DNA of 34,024 nucleotides from UBA6115 sp964534515 (GCA_964534515.1 CAZHPW010000010.1:1-34024), one strand, 5' to 3'; positions 1 to 8,556 are shown, counted from the first letter of the stretch. Made by a program: numbers and translations. Notes: generated by a model from the sequence alone, not told the origin.

Positions 1-500
1 GACAGGTCCTCCGGCCGCAAGGCCTTTTGGGACAAGTCAAAATCCGACCGGATACAGATGACCCCGGTCGTTTTTCTGCGTTGTCATCTATTTTTGTCCA
101 ATCAGGAAACAAGCTGCTTTCATTGGCAGTATCGCAGGTTTCCGTTCGCTCCGGTTTCGTTTACCTAAACCTGGGGGAAGACAAAACAGTTGAAGAAGCG
201 GAAAAAAGACGCAACCTGATGCTGTATGTAAAGCGTGAGGACGCGGTGGAACTTGGTGAGTTTGAAAACTTCATCACGGACATCATCGGCTGTGAGCTTA
301 AGACCACAGGTGGCAAACTTATCGGCACTGTCAAGGATGTTTTGCAGCCCGGCGCCAATGATGTCTATGTTGTTCAAACGCCCAAGGGCAGGCTTTTGGT
401 ACCTGCGCTGAAGCACGTCGTCCTGTCTGTTGACGTTGACAACAAGGTCATTCTGGCTGAGGAAGACAGGCTGTGGGAGGTTTCGGTCTTTGAAGATTGA
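1..500 (+). CDS. rimM: Ribosome maturation factor RimM, 5'-truncated
   Basis: RimM binds ribosomal protein S19 and assists maturation of the 30S head. The reading frame is open from base 3 at the window edge and reads QVLRPQGLLGQVKIRPDTDDPGRF-like sequence, matching the family N-terminus (V-G-x-x-G-x-x-G-x-V-x-V-x-P-x-T-D-x-P-x-R-F), so only about ten residues and the start codon are missing. The TTG at 27 is internal, not the start. The second half is a PRC-barrel domain, with GGKLIGTVKDV followed by NDVYVV and LLVPA. It ends in TGA at 498-500, overlapping trmD by 11 bases. The rimM-trmD pair is a standard bacterial arrangement. Identification rests on both domains being present in order and on the neighbour. 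Confidence 0.93.
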   Translation, partial: QVLRPQGLLGQVKIRPDTDDPGRFSALSSIFVQSGNKLLSLAVSQVSVRSGFVYLNLGEDKTVEEAEKRRNLMLYVKREDAVELGEFENFITDIIGCELKTTGGKLIGTVKDVLQPGANDVYVVQTPKGRLLVPALKHVVLSVDVDNKVILAEEDRLWEVSVFED

Positions 501-1230
501 AATCCTGACCATTTTTCCCGAGATGTTTCAAGCCCTGGATTACAGCATGATTTCCCGCGCAGTCAAAGCCGGGCTGCTGGACATAAGGGTTTCTGATATC
601 CGGGAATTCTCCGCTTCAAAGCACAGGAACACGGATGATTACCCCTACGGCGGCGGCGCCGGCATGCTCATGACCGCCCAGCCTATCGCGGACGCCATCA
701 AGGCTGTCGCGCCAGACCCCTACCAAGGTTTGCGCATCCTCTTAAGCCCAAGAGGAGTGCCATTGACCCAACAGTTGGCCAATGATTTAGCGCAGCAGGA
801 CAACCTGATGCTGCTCTGCGGTCATTACGAAGGGGTAGACGAGCGTGTCATTGAGCGATACATTGACCTTGAGGTTTCCATCGGTGACTATGTCTTAACC
901 GGCGGTGAGCTGCCGGCGATGGTACTTTTAGACTGTGTTGCCCGCCTTAAAGAGGGTGTCCTTGGCGACAGCGACAGCGCAGAGGAAGAGAGCTTCACGG
1001 ATGACTATTTGCTGGAATACCCTCACTACACCCGGCCGAGGGAGTTTGAGGGCATGGTGGTGCCTGAAGTCTTGCTTAATGGCAACCACGCGGAAATTGA
1101 GAAATGGCGTCGGGAGCAGCGTCTGTTGGTTACCGCACAGCGCCGACCTGATTTGCTCAAAAAAGCCCGCCTGAGTGACAAGGAAAAGGCATGGCTGAAA
1201 GCGCAGACAGGCATTGACCTGGATGATTGA
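490..1230 (+). CDS. trmD: tRNA (guanine-37-N1)-methyltransferase TrmD
   Basis: TrmD methylates G37 next to the anticodon using S-adenosylmethionine, which prevents +1 frameshifting. I start it at TTG 490 because the protein then begins LKIEILTIFPEMF, the canonical TrmD N-terminus, and GGGAGGT lies about nine bases upstream inside rimM. The product is 246 residues, the usual length. SPOUT-knot signatures are clear: LCGHYEGVDERV, then SIGDYVLTGGELP and the conserved acidic segment ending EEESF. The C-terminal helical domain that binds tRNA follows (HYTRPREFEG, then LLNGNHAEIEKWR). It is translationally coupled to rimM by an 11-base overlap. No intrinsic terminator is visible after it. Confidence 0.97.
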   Translation: MKIEILTIFPEMFQALDYSMISRAVKAGLLDIRVSDIREFSASKHRNTDDYPYGGGAGMLMTAQPIADAIKAVAPDPYQGLRILLSPRGVPLTQQLANDLAQQDNLMLLCGHYEGVDERVIERYIDLEVSIGDYVLTGGELPAMVLLDCVARLKEGVLGDSDSAEEESFTDDYLLEYPHYTRPREFEGMVVPEVLLNGNHAEIEKWRREQRLLVTAQRRPDLLKKARLSDKEKAWLKAQTGIDLDD

Positions 1231-1398
1231 TTCATTTCCGGTTTGTACGAAAACTAATTAATTATAATTGAAATACTTTTTGAAGCAGACAAATGGGTAT
1301 CATTTAAGCAGATGGTACCTATGTTTTTGTGAGCGTTGTGTTTGTGTTGTATGAAACTGGGTATGATTAACGTATCTTGATAGGTGGAGGAAAACTGC
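1231..1398. other. AT-rich intergenic region upstream of dgt
   Basis: This gap of 168 bases separates trmD from the dgt block. It holds AT-rich sequence and a possible -10 hexamer TATGAT at 1362-1367, but no -35 hexamer at normal spacing: TTGTGT at 1336 gives 20 bases and the copy at 1342 gives 14. A promoter for dgt-dnaG-rpoD is expected here, yet I cannot fix it. I see no terminator hairpin for trmD. Confidence 0.35.
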
Positions 1399-2400
1399 GT
1401 GACAATCAAGGAAGTGCTTGAAAAGGCGGAGTTTGATAACCTATCCCAATACGCTGCCAAAAGCGCCCAAACCAGAGGCCGGCAGCGCCCCATCAGCCCG
1501 GATGACATGCGCACGGAGTTCCAGCGTGACCGTGACAGAATCATTCATTCCAAGGGCTTTAGAAGGTTGCAGTTCAAGACCCAGGTTTTCCTGGCGCCTG
1601 AAGGCGACCACTACAGGACACGCCTGACCCACACCTTGGAAGTCGCTCAGGTTGCCAGGACCATCGCGCGGGGATTGCGGTTAAACGAAGATCTCACGGA
1701 AGCCATCGCGCTGGCGCATGACCTGGGACACACCCCCTTTGGTCATATCGGTGAGCGCACCCTCAATGAGCTGCATGAAGGCGGGTTTAAGCATTACATG
1801 CAGAGTTTGCGCATGGTGGACAAACTGGAGGGCAAGCAGGGCTTGAACCTGACCTGGGAGGTCAGAAACGGTATCATCAACCACTCCGGCAACTTGAAAG
1901 CCGCCTCCCTGGAGGGCATGGTGGTTGCCAAATCCGACCGCATCGCCTACATCAACCACGATATTGACGACGCCATCAGGGCCGGCATCATCAATCAGGA
2001 TCAATTGCCCAAGGATGCCCTGGAAGTGCTTGGCTTCTCCCATGGCGAGCGCATTCACACCATGATTGCCGACCTGATTAAGAACAGCACGGACAAGGAC
2101 ACGCTGACCAGCAGCGAGACTGTCCAGCAGGCGACAGATACTCTGCGCACCTTCCTGTTCAAGAATGTATATCAGGATTCCTGGCGCAGCGATGAAGAAG
2201 AAAAATGCGATTTTATCCTAAAGCGCATTTTTGAGTATTTTGCCGCCTCTCCTGACAAGATGCCGCAGGAATTCCGCCAGATTGCCGAGGAAGAAGGCGT
2301 TTCCCGGGCGGTGACGGACTTTATCGCGTCCATGACCGACCGCTACGCCATTCGTCTTTTCCGCCAACTGTTTATGCCGGAGGCTTTCTCGATTCTCTAA
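1399..2400 (+). CDS. dgt: Deoxyguanosinetriphosphate triphosphohydrolase-like HD protein
   Basis: A dGTPase-like HD-domain enzyme, which hydrolyses deoxynucleoside triphosphates to the nucleoside and triphosphate. I choose GTG 1399 (333 aa) over GTG 1384, because the GGTGGAGG ribosome site at 1383-1390 overlaps the earlier codon and sits eight bases before the later one. Family hallmarks are RTRLTHTLEVAQVAR (first metal-binding His), AHDLGHTPFGHIGE (the HD pair) and SDRIAYINHDIDD (the distal Asp). The N-terminal FQRDRDRIIHSKGFRRLQFKTQVF region is also typical. It sits 22 bases upstream of dnaG, a common clostridial order, suggesting a link between nucleotide pools and replication. The exact dNTP preference cannot be told from sequence. 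Confidence 0.93.
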   Translation: MTIKEVLEKAEFDNLSQYAAKSAQTRGRQRPISPDDMRTEFQRDRDRIIHSKGFRRLQFKTQVFLAPEGDHYRTRLTHTLEVAQVARTIARGLRLNEDLTEAIALAHDLGHTPFGHIGERTLNELHEGGFKHYMQSLRMVDKLEGKQGLNLTWEVRNGIINHSGNLKAASLEGMVVAKSDRIAYINHDIDDAIRAGIINQDQLPKDALEVLGFSHGERIHTMIADLIKNSTDKDTLTSSETVQQATDTLRTFLFKNVYQDSWRSDEEEKCDFILKRIFEYFAASPDKMPQEFRQIAEEEGVSRAVTDFIASMTDRYAIRLFRQLFMPEAFSIL

Positions 2401-2422
2401 TATAGAAAGGTGGTGTTCAAAC

Positions 2423-4156
2423 TTGGCTCCCCGTTTTCCCGCGTCCTGGGTTGACCAGGTTTATGCCGCCTCCAACATCGTTGATGTCGTAACCGGCTAT
2501 GTTCCCTTGCAGAAAAAGGGGAGAAGGCACTGGGGGCTTTGCCCTTTCCACAATGAAAAAACCGCTTCCTTCTCCGTCAACCCAGAATTAAACCTGTACT
2601 ACTGCTTTGGCTGCAAAGCCAGCGGCAACATCGCCCAGTTTGTCATGGAGATGGAAAAGCTGTCCTACCCTGAAGCCCTGCTTCACCTGGCCAAGCAATT
2701 CAATGTCCCGCCGCCTCCGGTGATGGAGGAAGACCCCCTGGAAGAGCAGCGCAGAAACCTACGCGAGAGATTGTATGACGCCAACCGTGAAGCCGCCATC
2801 TTTTATCATGAGCAGCTGTGGCTTCCGGAAAACAGCAAAGCGCTGGATTATCTGCACAAGCGTGGTCTGGATGACGCGGTCATCAGGCGTTTTGGCCTGG
2901 GCGTGAGCCCGGATGAATGGGACAGCCTGCTCAACCACTTAACCGCAAAGGGCTTTACTCTGGAGGAAATGCAGCAGGCGGCCTTGATTACAGTCAAGGA
3001 AAACACCAAGTACGATGTCTTCCGCGACCGTGTCATGTTTCCTATCATCAACCGCTATGGCCAGACCATAGGCTTTGGCGCGAGGGCCATGGGCTCAGCC
3101 CAGCCCAAGTACCTGAACACGTCAGACAGCCTGGTTTTCAACAAGCGCTACAATGTCTATGGCATCAATTTGCTCAAGAAATTAAGGAATCTCAGGCAGC
3201 TCTTCCTGGTTGAAGGTTACCTGGATGTCATCACCCTGTCCCAACACGGCTTTGGCAACGCGATTGCCACCCTTGGCACAGCCTTGACCAATGAGCAAGC
3301 GCGGCTCATCAAGAACTATGCCCCTGAAATCTGGATTGCCTATGACGGGGATGAAGCGGGCCAAATGGCCAGCCTGCGCGCGCTGGACATTCTCCAGCAG
3401 GAAGGCATCCCGTCCCAGGTGGTGCGTTTTCCGGATGGGCTAGACCCGGATGATTATCTGCACAGGGATGGCGCTGAGGGATTTAAGAACTTAAAACCCA
3501 TGCAGGGTATGGCCTTTAAGCTCTACCGGCTGGAATTGCAGTATGACTTTGCCATGGATGACCAAAAGCGTGAGTACGCCAAAGAAGCCTGCAAACTGCT
3601 TCAAATCATCAAGGAGCCGGTTGAACTTGATTACTATCTGGGTAAGATAGCATTGAAAACCGGGATTGAGAAAGACGTGCTTCTCCAGCAGATGCGGAGC
3701 GGGAAAACCGGACAGGATGTCCTTTTGCCGGAGCAACCGGTTTTAAGAAAACAAGCCCGCCAGGCAGCGCGGTTTGACCCATCGGAGTTTACCCTGGCAG
3801 CCCTCCTGGCGACCGGCAAACTGCCCCCGGACCTGGTCAAGGCGGATGACTTTGAGGATGAGCAATTAAGAGCCATTGCCAAAGCCCTGATATCCGGCCA
3901 AAAGCCGGCAGTCATTATGGAAGCGCTGCCGGATGAGCAAAGCAGGGCTATGGCCGGCGAGTTGTTCAACCGTTTCCCTGACCTGGATAGAGATGGGACG
4001 CTGAGCGCGGCAGAGGACTGCTTAAAGAAAATCCGTCACCTGAAGCTTGAAAACCGTATCAAACAATTGATTGAGGATATCAAGCATCAGGAAGGCGAAC
4101 AAAAAGCGATGACCCTGCAGTTGATTACCACCTTGCAGGCGGAACTTAAAAAATGA
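2423..4156 (+). CDS. dnaG: DNA primase DnaG
   Basis: Primase makes the RNA primers for lagging-strand synthesis in partnership with the replicative helicase. The start is TTG 2423, preceded by AAAGGTGG. The product is 577 residues, within the family range. The N-terminal CHC2 zinc finger uses C40, H43, C61 and C64 (CPFH, then CFGC). The TOPRIM core follows, with LVEGYLDVI near residue 264, the YDGDEAG metal site near 307 and LDPDDYL. A C-terminal helical region ends in a charged tail, as expected for the helicase-interacting domain, though similarity there is weak by eye. It lies between dgt and rpoD, recalling the classical macromolecular-synthesis operon (dnaG-rpoD). Confidence 0.97.
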   Translation: MAPRFPASWVDQVYAASNIVDVVTGYVPLQKKGRRHWGLCPFHNEKTASFSVNPELNLYYCFGCKASGNIAQFVMEMEKLSYPEALLHLAKQFNVPPPPVMEEDPLEEQRRNLRERLYDANREAAIFYHEQLWLPENSKALDYLHKRGLDDAVIRRFGLGVSPDEWDSLLNHLTAKGFTLEEMQQAALITVKENTKYDVFRDRVMFPIINRYGQTIGFGARAMGSAQPKYLNTSDSLVFNKRYNVYGINLLKKLRNLRQLFLVEGYLDVITLSQHGFGNAIATLGTALTNEQARLIKNYAPEIWIAYDGDEAGQMASLRALDILQQEGIPSQVVRFPDGLDPDDYLHRDGAEGFKNLKPMQGMAFKLYRLELQYDFAMDDQKREYAKEACKLLQIIKEPVELDYYLGKIALKTGIEKDVLLQQMRSGKTGQDVLLPEQPVLRKQARQAARFDPSEFTLAALLATGKLPPDLVKADDFEDEQLRAIAKALISGQKPAVIMEALPDEQSRAMAGELFNRFPDLDRDGTLSAAEDCLKKIRHLKLENRIKQLIEDIKHQEGEQKAMTLQLITTLQAELKK

Positions 4157-4189
4157 CCCGTAATTGGCCTTAAGAAAGGAAGTGCACCC

Positions 4190-5278
4190 TTGGACTTCAA
4201 GTTAGACGCAAAGCAGCAGGCAAAACTCGCCGAGTTTTTTGAGACTGCGAAATTGAAAGGGGTTATCAGCTCAGAAGAGATTGTTAACTCCTTGTCGATG
4301 ATTGACATCGACCCGGAGCAGTTTGAATCGGTGCTTGACAGGCTGGAAACCATGGGTGTGACTGTTACCAAGGACGGTGAAACAGACAACGACACCCCCA
4401 AGGACGAGGAGGAAGAGGAAGAAATTGACCTCTCCATTCCAGAAGCGGTCAACATTGATGACCCTGTCCGCATGTATCTCAAAGAAATCGGCAAGGTGCC
4501 GCTTTTGACAGCTGAGGAAGAGGTTGAGCTCGCAAAACGAATGGAAGCGGGCGATGAAACAGCCAAGCATCAGCTGGCCGAAGCCAACCTTCGCCTGGTG
4601 GTCTCCATTGCCAAGCGCTACGTCGGCCGCGGCATGCTCTTCTTGGACCTGATTCAGGAAGGCAATCTGGGCCTGATTAAAGCGGTTGAGAAGTTTGATT
4701 TTAGAAAAGGCTTCAAGTTCTCCACCTATGCCACCTGGTGGATTCGCCAGGCCATTACCCGCGCGATTGCGGACCAGGCACGTACCATCCGCATCCCCGT
4801 GCACATGGTGGAAACCATCAACAAGCTGATTCGTATTTCCAGGCAGTTGCTCCAGGAGTTGGGCCGTGAGCCCACGCCGGAAGAAATCGCGAAGTCCATG
4901 GGCATCACCGAGAGCAAGGTTCGTGAAATCATCAAAATCGCGCAGGAGCCTGTTTCCCTTGAAACGCCTATCGGCGAAGAGGAAGACAGCCACCTGGGCG
5001 ACTTCATCCAGGATGAGGACGCGCCGGCGCCCGCTGACGCCGCTTCCAACGCCCTGATGAAGGAATTGCTCTGGGATGTACTGGATTCACTGACTGCCAG
5101 GGAAGCGAAGGTTTTGCGCCTCAGGTTTGGCCTTGATGACGGCAACCCGCGTACCCTGGAGGAAGTCGGCAAAGAGTTCATGGTGACCCGTGAGCGCATC
5201 CGTCAGATTGAAGCCAAGGCCCTCAGAAAGCTTCGCCATCCCAGCCGCAGCAAAAAACTAAAGGATTTTCTGGACTGA
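4190..5278 (+). CDS. rpoD: Primary sigma factor SigA/RpoD
   Basis: The housekeeping sigma-70 factor that directs RNA polymerase to -35/-10 promoters. TTG 4190 is chosen because AAAGGAAG precedes it and because a complete region 1.1 results. The 362-residue product has a short region 1.1, a strongly acidic linker at about residues 62-80 with a run of six Glu, then region 1.2/2 (DDPVRMYLKEIGKVPLL; ANLRLVVSIAKRYVGRG; FSTYATWWIRQAITRAI), region 3, and region 4.2 with the helix-turn-helix TLEEVGKEFMVTRERIRQIEA. The lack of a large non-conserved domain fits Gram-positive SigA. Its TGA overlaps the ATG of trmK by one base. The promoters found elsewhere in the window match its expected -35/-10 specificity. 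Confidence 0.98.
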   Translation: MDFKLDAKQQAKLAEFFETAKLKGVISSEEIVNSLSMIDIDPEQFESVLDRLETMGVTVTKDGETDNDTPKDEEEEEEIDLSIPEAVNIDDPVRMYLKEIGKVPLLTAEEEVELAKRMEAGDETAKHQLAEANLRLVVSIAKRYVGRGMLFLDLIQEGNLGLIKAVEKFDFRKGFKFSTYATWWIRQAITRAIADQARTIRIPVHMVETINKLIRISRQLLQELGREPTPEEIAKSMGITESKVREIIKIAQEPVSLETPIGEEEDSHLGDFIQDEDAPAPADAASNALMKELLWDVLDSLTAREAKVLRLRFGLDDGNPRTLEEVGKEFMVTRERIRQIEAKALRKLRHPSRSKKLKDFLD

Positions 5279-5973
5279 TGGCAGATTCATTTACCTGGCT
5301 GCCGCGTCTGGATGAACGGCTCAGCGTCATCGCTGATGAGGTTCCATCCTGCAGGCTTGCGGCTGACATCGGCGCTGACCACGGCAAGCTGTCCTGTTGG
5401 CTTCTGGCCAAAGGTCAGGTTGAGAACATGATAGTCAGTGACATCAGCAAACAATCCCGCGACAAAGCGCGGGATTTGTTCATCCAGTACGATGTGCTGG
5501 ATAAGGCTCATATCAGGGGAGAGGATGGCCTTTACGCCATTGAAGGCGAGCAGCCAGAGGTCATTATCATCGCCGGTATGGGCGGCGGTCTGGTGTCAGA
5601 AATTCTGAACCAACCAGTGGAACTAAACGGCGCGAAACTAATCCTTAGCGCGCACACCGAATTGCCCTTGGTCAGGGACGCGCTGCAGGCCCGCGGGTAT
5701 CGGATTGAGCAGGAGCAATTGGTCAAAGCCTCAGGACGCTTTTACCGGGTCATCACGGCTGTGCCCGGTGAACAAGAGCTGACGCCGCGCCAGCGCGAAC
5801 TGGGTTTTAACTTGAAGGACACAAAAACCGCGAAAGTAAAAGACTATCTAACCTGGCAAATGTCGATTTCACAGAACTGGCAAGGGGACAGGGGAGAGAA
5901 CTATCGCAGAATGCTCAAGGAGGAACTGGATGAACAATCACCTGACAGCGCAAGCCATCTACCAATGGATTGA
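5278..5973 (+). CDS. trmK: tRNA (adenine-22-N1)-methyltransferase TrmK
   Basis: A Rossmann-fold SAM-dependent methyltransferase of the TrmK/YqfN family, which makes m1A22 in the D-arm of tRNA in Gram-positive bacteria. Key motifs are AADIGADHGKLSCWLL (SAM motif I, near residue 30), IVSDIS (motif II) and EVIIIAGMGGGLVSEIL (the family's catalytic-loop signature). The length of 231 residues is normal, with a helical C-terminal extension. The ATG at 5278 shares a base with the rpoD stop, so translation is coupled. The gene overlaps the next by 44 bases. The rpoD-trmK-Nif3 order is widespread in Bacillota and supports the call. Confidence 0.92.
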   Translation: MADSFTWLPRLDERLSVIADEVPSCRLAADIGADHGKLSCWLLAKGQVENMIVSDISKQSRDKARDLFIQYDVLDKAHIRGEDGLYAIEGEQPEVIIIAGMGGGLVSEILNQPVELNGAKLILSAHTELPLVRDALQARGYRIEQEQLVKASGRFYRVITAVPGEQELTPRQRELGFNLKDTKTAKVKDYLTWQMSISQNWQGDRGENYRRMLKEELDEQSPDSASHLPMD

Positions 5974-6709
5974 CAGCGTCGCCCCTTTTGACAGCCAGGA
6001 GGAATTTGATAATTCCGGCTTTCAGGTAGGTGAACCAGAGCAGAAGGTTACTTCTGTCTTACTGGCTTTGGATGTGACTGAGGAAGTCATCAGGGAAGCG
6101 GTTGAATTAAAGGCTGAAGCGATTGTTTCCCATCATCCCTTGATTTTCTCACCGCTTAAAAACCTTGTTCTGACCGCGCACGTTCCAAAGCTTGTCGCTG
6201 GGCTATTGAAGCATCGCATCTCCCTGATTTCCGCGCACACCAATCTGGACCAATCTCCGCTCTATTCCGGAAGCGCGGCCGCGGCGAGACTGATGAAGCT
6301 GAAAAATATCCGCCAAGCTTCACCCTATCTGTTCCTGGGCGAATTGGAGAATGAGATGACAGACCGGGAATTGAACACCCTGATTGCGACGCATCTCTCG
6401 GTACCGGCCAGGCAATACGGAAGGACGGACAAGCCGATTACAACGCTGGGTATCGTCGGAGGCTCTTACAGCGAAGGCTATTTGGAGGCGAAAAAAGCAG
6501 GCGCCCAGGCCTTCCTGACAGGGGAAGTCCGTCACCACCACGCAGTGGAGGCCAATGAAGCCGGTATCCTCTTATATGACGGCGGTCATTTTGCGACGGA
6601 AGCGCCGATGCTCAAGCCCCTGGCGCTTGGTTTACAAAACATGGCAGATGGGTTAAAATATAATTTACAGGTTCATGTGAGCAGGAGTGTACCCTACCGG
6701 CTTCAGTAG
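5930..6709 (+). CDS. Nif3-like dinuclear metal centre protein (YqfO family)
   Basis: A NIF3/DUF34 family protein, 259 residues, without the extra central domain seen in longer homologues such as B. subtilis YqfO. Metal-ligand motifs are VSHHPLIFSPLK, the HTNLD motif, GEVRHHHAVEA and the C-terminal DGGHFATE, so the two-metal site appears intact. Members have been proposed as GTP cyclohydrolase-like or metal-trafficking proteins, but the cellular role is unsettled, and I assign no reaction. The ATG at 5930 has AGGAGGAAC just upstream and lies inside trmK, a 44-base overlap that implies tight coupling. Adjacent trmK and DUF34 genes are common in Bacillota and may hint at a tRNA-related function. 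Confidence 0.9.
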   Translation: MNNHLTAQAIYQWIDSVAPFDSQEEFDNSGFQVGEPEQKVTSVLLALDVTEEVIREAVELKAEAIVSHHPLIFSPLKNLVLTAHVPKLVAGLLKHRISLISAHTNLDQSPLYSGSAAAARLMKLKNIRQASPYLFLGELENEMTDRELNTLIATHLSVPARQYGRTDKPITTLGIVGGSYSEGYLEAKKAGAQAFLTGEVRHHHAVEANEAGILLYDGGHFATEAPMLKPLALGLQNMADGLKYNLQVHVSRSVPYRLQ

Positions 6710-6727
6710 ACCTGTGGGGAGGTAAGA

Positions 6728-7429
6728 ATGACACAATTAGACATGCTTTGGGAGTATCAATTGGCTGATACCGAAGCGGATGCCCTCGCTCATGCCATCA
6801 AGCAGTCGCCCAAAAGGCAAAAACTGCTGAAATTGCGCGATTACATCCGCGACCAGCAGGAAAGCCTGAAAACCCTTGAGGGCGAAATCGCCGCGATGAC
6901 AGATCGCATGGACGCGCTCAAGGAGGCCATCGCGCTGGCTGATGAGCAATTGAAATCCCTTCAAAAAAGAATCCAGGATGAACCGGCGACCAACAGCCAG
7001 GAAATGGGTGTTTTTATCGCCGAGGCTGAGCAATTGTTCACAACCCTGAATGATTTTGACTCGGAAGTCCGCCGCGTCCGTAAGAACGCGTCAGACCGTG
7101 ACCGCCGTCAGCGCGACATCAAGCTGCGCGCAATCAAATCCAAGGAAGAGTTTGACCAATTGCGTGTGGAGTATGACCAGGAATACAAGGAAAAATCCGA
7201 GGTTTTAGACCAGATGCGTGCGGTGGCCGAAGAAAAGAAGAAGGGTATTGAGCCTGCCTATCTGGCTCGCTACAACACCATCAAGCAGCATTGCACCCCG
7301 CCCATGGCAAAGCTTATCAACGGTCAGTGCGGCGGCTGCAACATGGGTTTCCCTTCCTCAGTGCTGGCTTCCATCCGCTCCGGTAAGCAAGTGGAATGCG
7401 AAACCTGCGGGAGGCTCATTATCGGTTAA
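6728..7429 (+). CDS. Coiled-coil protein with C4 zinc ribbon (HP0958/CT398-like)
   Basis: A 233-residue protein of the family with a long antiparallel coiled coil and a C-terminal zinc ribbon. Residues about 10-190 are almost wholly charged helix with heptad character. The ribbon uses C201, C204, C224 and C227 (CGGC and CETC). Characterised relatives such as HP0958 and CT398 act in flagellar export or mRNA handling, but in non-flagellated Bacillota the role is unknown and I make no functional claim. The start ATG 6728 is preceded by GGGAGGTAAG, 18 bases after the Nif3 stop, so it is probably co-transcribed. RNase P RNA begins within ten bases of its stop. Confidence 0.85.
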   Translation: MTQLDMLWEYQLADTEADALAHAIKQSPKRQKLLKLRDYIRDQQESLKTLEGEIAAMTDRMDALKEAIALADEQLKSLQKRIQDEPATNSQEMGVFIAEAEQLFTTLNDFDSEVRRVRKNASDRDRRQRDIKLRAIKSKEEFDQLRVEYDQEYKEKSEVLDQMRAVAEEKKKGIEPAYLARYNTIKQHCTPPMAKLINGQCGGCNMGFPSSVLASIRSGKQVECETCGRLIIG

Positions 7430-7435
7430 GTTGAT

Positions 7436-7767
7436 TGGTGAGGCAGATGGATGGTCGCGTGCCGCAAGGCATGAGGAAAGTCCGAGCACCACAGGGCAGG
7501 GTGCCAGCTAACGGCTGGTGGAGGCGACTCCAAGGCAAGTGCAACAGAGAGATACCGCCGAGCAATCGGTAAGGGTGGAAAGGTGCGGTAAGAGCGCACC
7601 GGCGGGCTGGCGACTGACCCGTCATGTAAACCCCACCTGGTGCAAGATAACCGGAGGCATATGAATGGCCCGTTCCGCTTCCGACCATCGCTCAAGCAGT
7701 CTGGTGACTGGCTGCGTAGATAGATGACCATTCAAGACAGAACTCGGCTTACAGTCTGCGCTCACTT
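7436..7767 (+). ncRNA. rnpB: RNase P RNA, bacterial class A
   Basis: The catalytic RNA that trims 5' leaders from pre-tRNAs. Universally conserved blocks are visible in order: GAGGAAAGTCCGAGC (P4 5' strand, about 7473), AGTGCAACAGAGAGATACCGCC-like sequence near 7539, GTAAACCCCAC near 7626, GATGACC near 7724 and ACAGAACTCGGCTTACA near 7737 (P4 3' strand). The ends are set by helix P1, where GTGAGGCAG (7438-7446) pairs with CTGCGCTCAC (7756-7765). It directly follows the zinc-ribbon gene with no clear promoter of its own, so its 5' end may come from processing. A strong terminator follows within ten bases. Confidence 0.95.
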
Positions 7768-7775
7768 TCAATAAG

Positions 7776-7800
7776 AAAACACCGCTCATGGCGGTGTTTT
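7776..7800. terminator. Bidirectional intrinsic terminator
   Basis: AAAACACCGC (7776-7785) and GCGGTGTTTT (7791-7800) form a perfect ten-base stem with a five-base loop. U-runs occur on both strands, so it can end rnpB on plus and the rhomboid-like gene on minus, which stops at 7818. Confidence 0.9.
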
Positions 7801-7817
7801 CTGCATCTATCAGCTTC

Positions 7818-8459
7818 CTATCTGGAGTTGCTTTTGAAAGCCTGTCTGCGTTTCCATTGCCTGATTCCGCCAGAAATCTGGTTATAAATATCCCCGCCAA
7901 AGAACAGGAAAAGGTTGACCAGGCTAAAGAGCAGGGCAATGCGCTCGGGCCAGCCGCCGGTAACAAAGGAATAGAGGTACAAAAGCGCGTTGAGCAAAGC
8001 CAGCCACTTGACCTTGATGGGCAAAATAAAGAAGAGAAGCAGCTGAAAGTCAGGATACTGAATAGCAAAGGCGAAGAAGAGGGACAGGTTGATGTAAACA
8101 TTGGTGCTGTACCCGGTGATGAGGCCTGAAAGAATGGCGCACAGTGCGCCAATCGCATAGTATACCAGGAATCTTCTGGGCCCCCAGCGCCCTTCCAGCG
8201 CGGTGCCGACAAAGTAGTAAAAGTATAAGGTCAACGCTGCCTGAAGGATGTTGCCGGAAGGCGGCAGCAACAAAAAGGTAAATAGCCGCCATACTTCACC
8301 CCGGAAGATGGCGTCCCTGATGAAAGCCATCCGATAGAAGAGGTAAAACGCCGGGAAAAACAGGTCCAACAGGTAAACACCGGCCATCGCGAAAACGAGA
8401 TATTGAAAAAAAGGCGGGATGCGATATTGGTGCAGCCACCGCTCCATCATCTTAATCAT
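7818..8459 (-). CDS. Rhomboid/Derlin-fold membrane protein lacking protease residues
   Basis: A 213-residue polytopic membrane protein with the rhomboid fold. It has an N-terminal amphipathic stretch, the GEVWRLFTFLLLP element that normally precedes loop 1, YYFVGTALEGRWGPRRFLVYY resembling rhomboid TM2-TM3, and PIKVKWLA as in bacterial rhomboids. The GxSG serine motif expected before FAFAIQYPD is replaced by TNVYINLS. The catalytic histidine region reads NLFLFFGGD with no His. I infer a pseudoprotease or Derlin-like membrane factor, substrate unknown. The ATG at 8459 has AAGGAGGA eight bases upstream. It lies downstream of hsp20 on the same strand, but a terminator and its own promoter separate them. 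Confidence 0.75.
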   Translation of the reverse strand: MIKMMERWLHQYRIPPFFQYLVFAMAGVYLLDLFFPAFYLFYRMAFIRDAIFRGEVWRLFTFLLLPPSGNILQAALTLYFYYFVGTALEGRWGPRRFLVYYAIGALCAILSGLITGYSTNVYINLSLFFAFAIQYPDFQLLLFFILPIKVKWLALLNALLYLYSFVTGGWPERIALLFSLVNLFLFFGGDIYNQISGGIRQWKRRQAFKSNSR

Positions 8460-8487
8460 GGCTCATTCCTCCTTTTGGGTTATGTTC

Positions 8488-8516
8488 ATTTTATGGGTCG
8501 TCAACCATTGCGTCAA
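8488..8516 (-). promoter_or_regulatory. Sigma-A promoter of the rhomboid-like gene
   Basis: On the minus strand TTGACG (complement of 8511-8516) is followed after 17 bases by TAAAAT (complement of 8488-8493). It lies 29 bases before the ATG and after the hsp20 terminator, giving the gene independent transcription. Confidence 0.7.
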
Positions 8517-8533
8517 GCCATGATGGGTAAATC

Positions 8534-8556
8534 AAAAAACAGACCTTTCGGTCCGT
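8534..8556 (-). terminator. Intrinsic terminator of hsp20
   Basis: On the minus strand ACGGACC and GGTCTGT form a seven-pair stem (one G-U) capped by a GAAA tetraloop and followed by six T. It sits 20 bases after the hsp20 stop. Confidence 0.85.

Noticed and set aside
27..500. TTG at 27 as the rimM start
   Set aside because: The frame is open to the window edge and upstream codons match the RimM N-terminus, so the gene is truncated by the window.
4271..4993. Long minus-strand open frame opposite rpoD
   Set aside because: Shadow of a highly conserved coding sequence; no ribosome site or family resemblance.
7788..8129. Plus-strand open frame of 113 residues after rnpB
   Set aside because: It starts within the terminator and lies opposite the rhomboid-like gene; no ribosome site or recognisable family.
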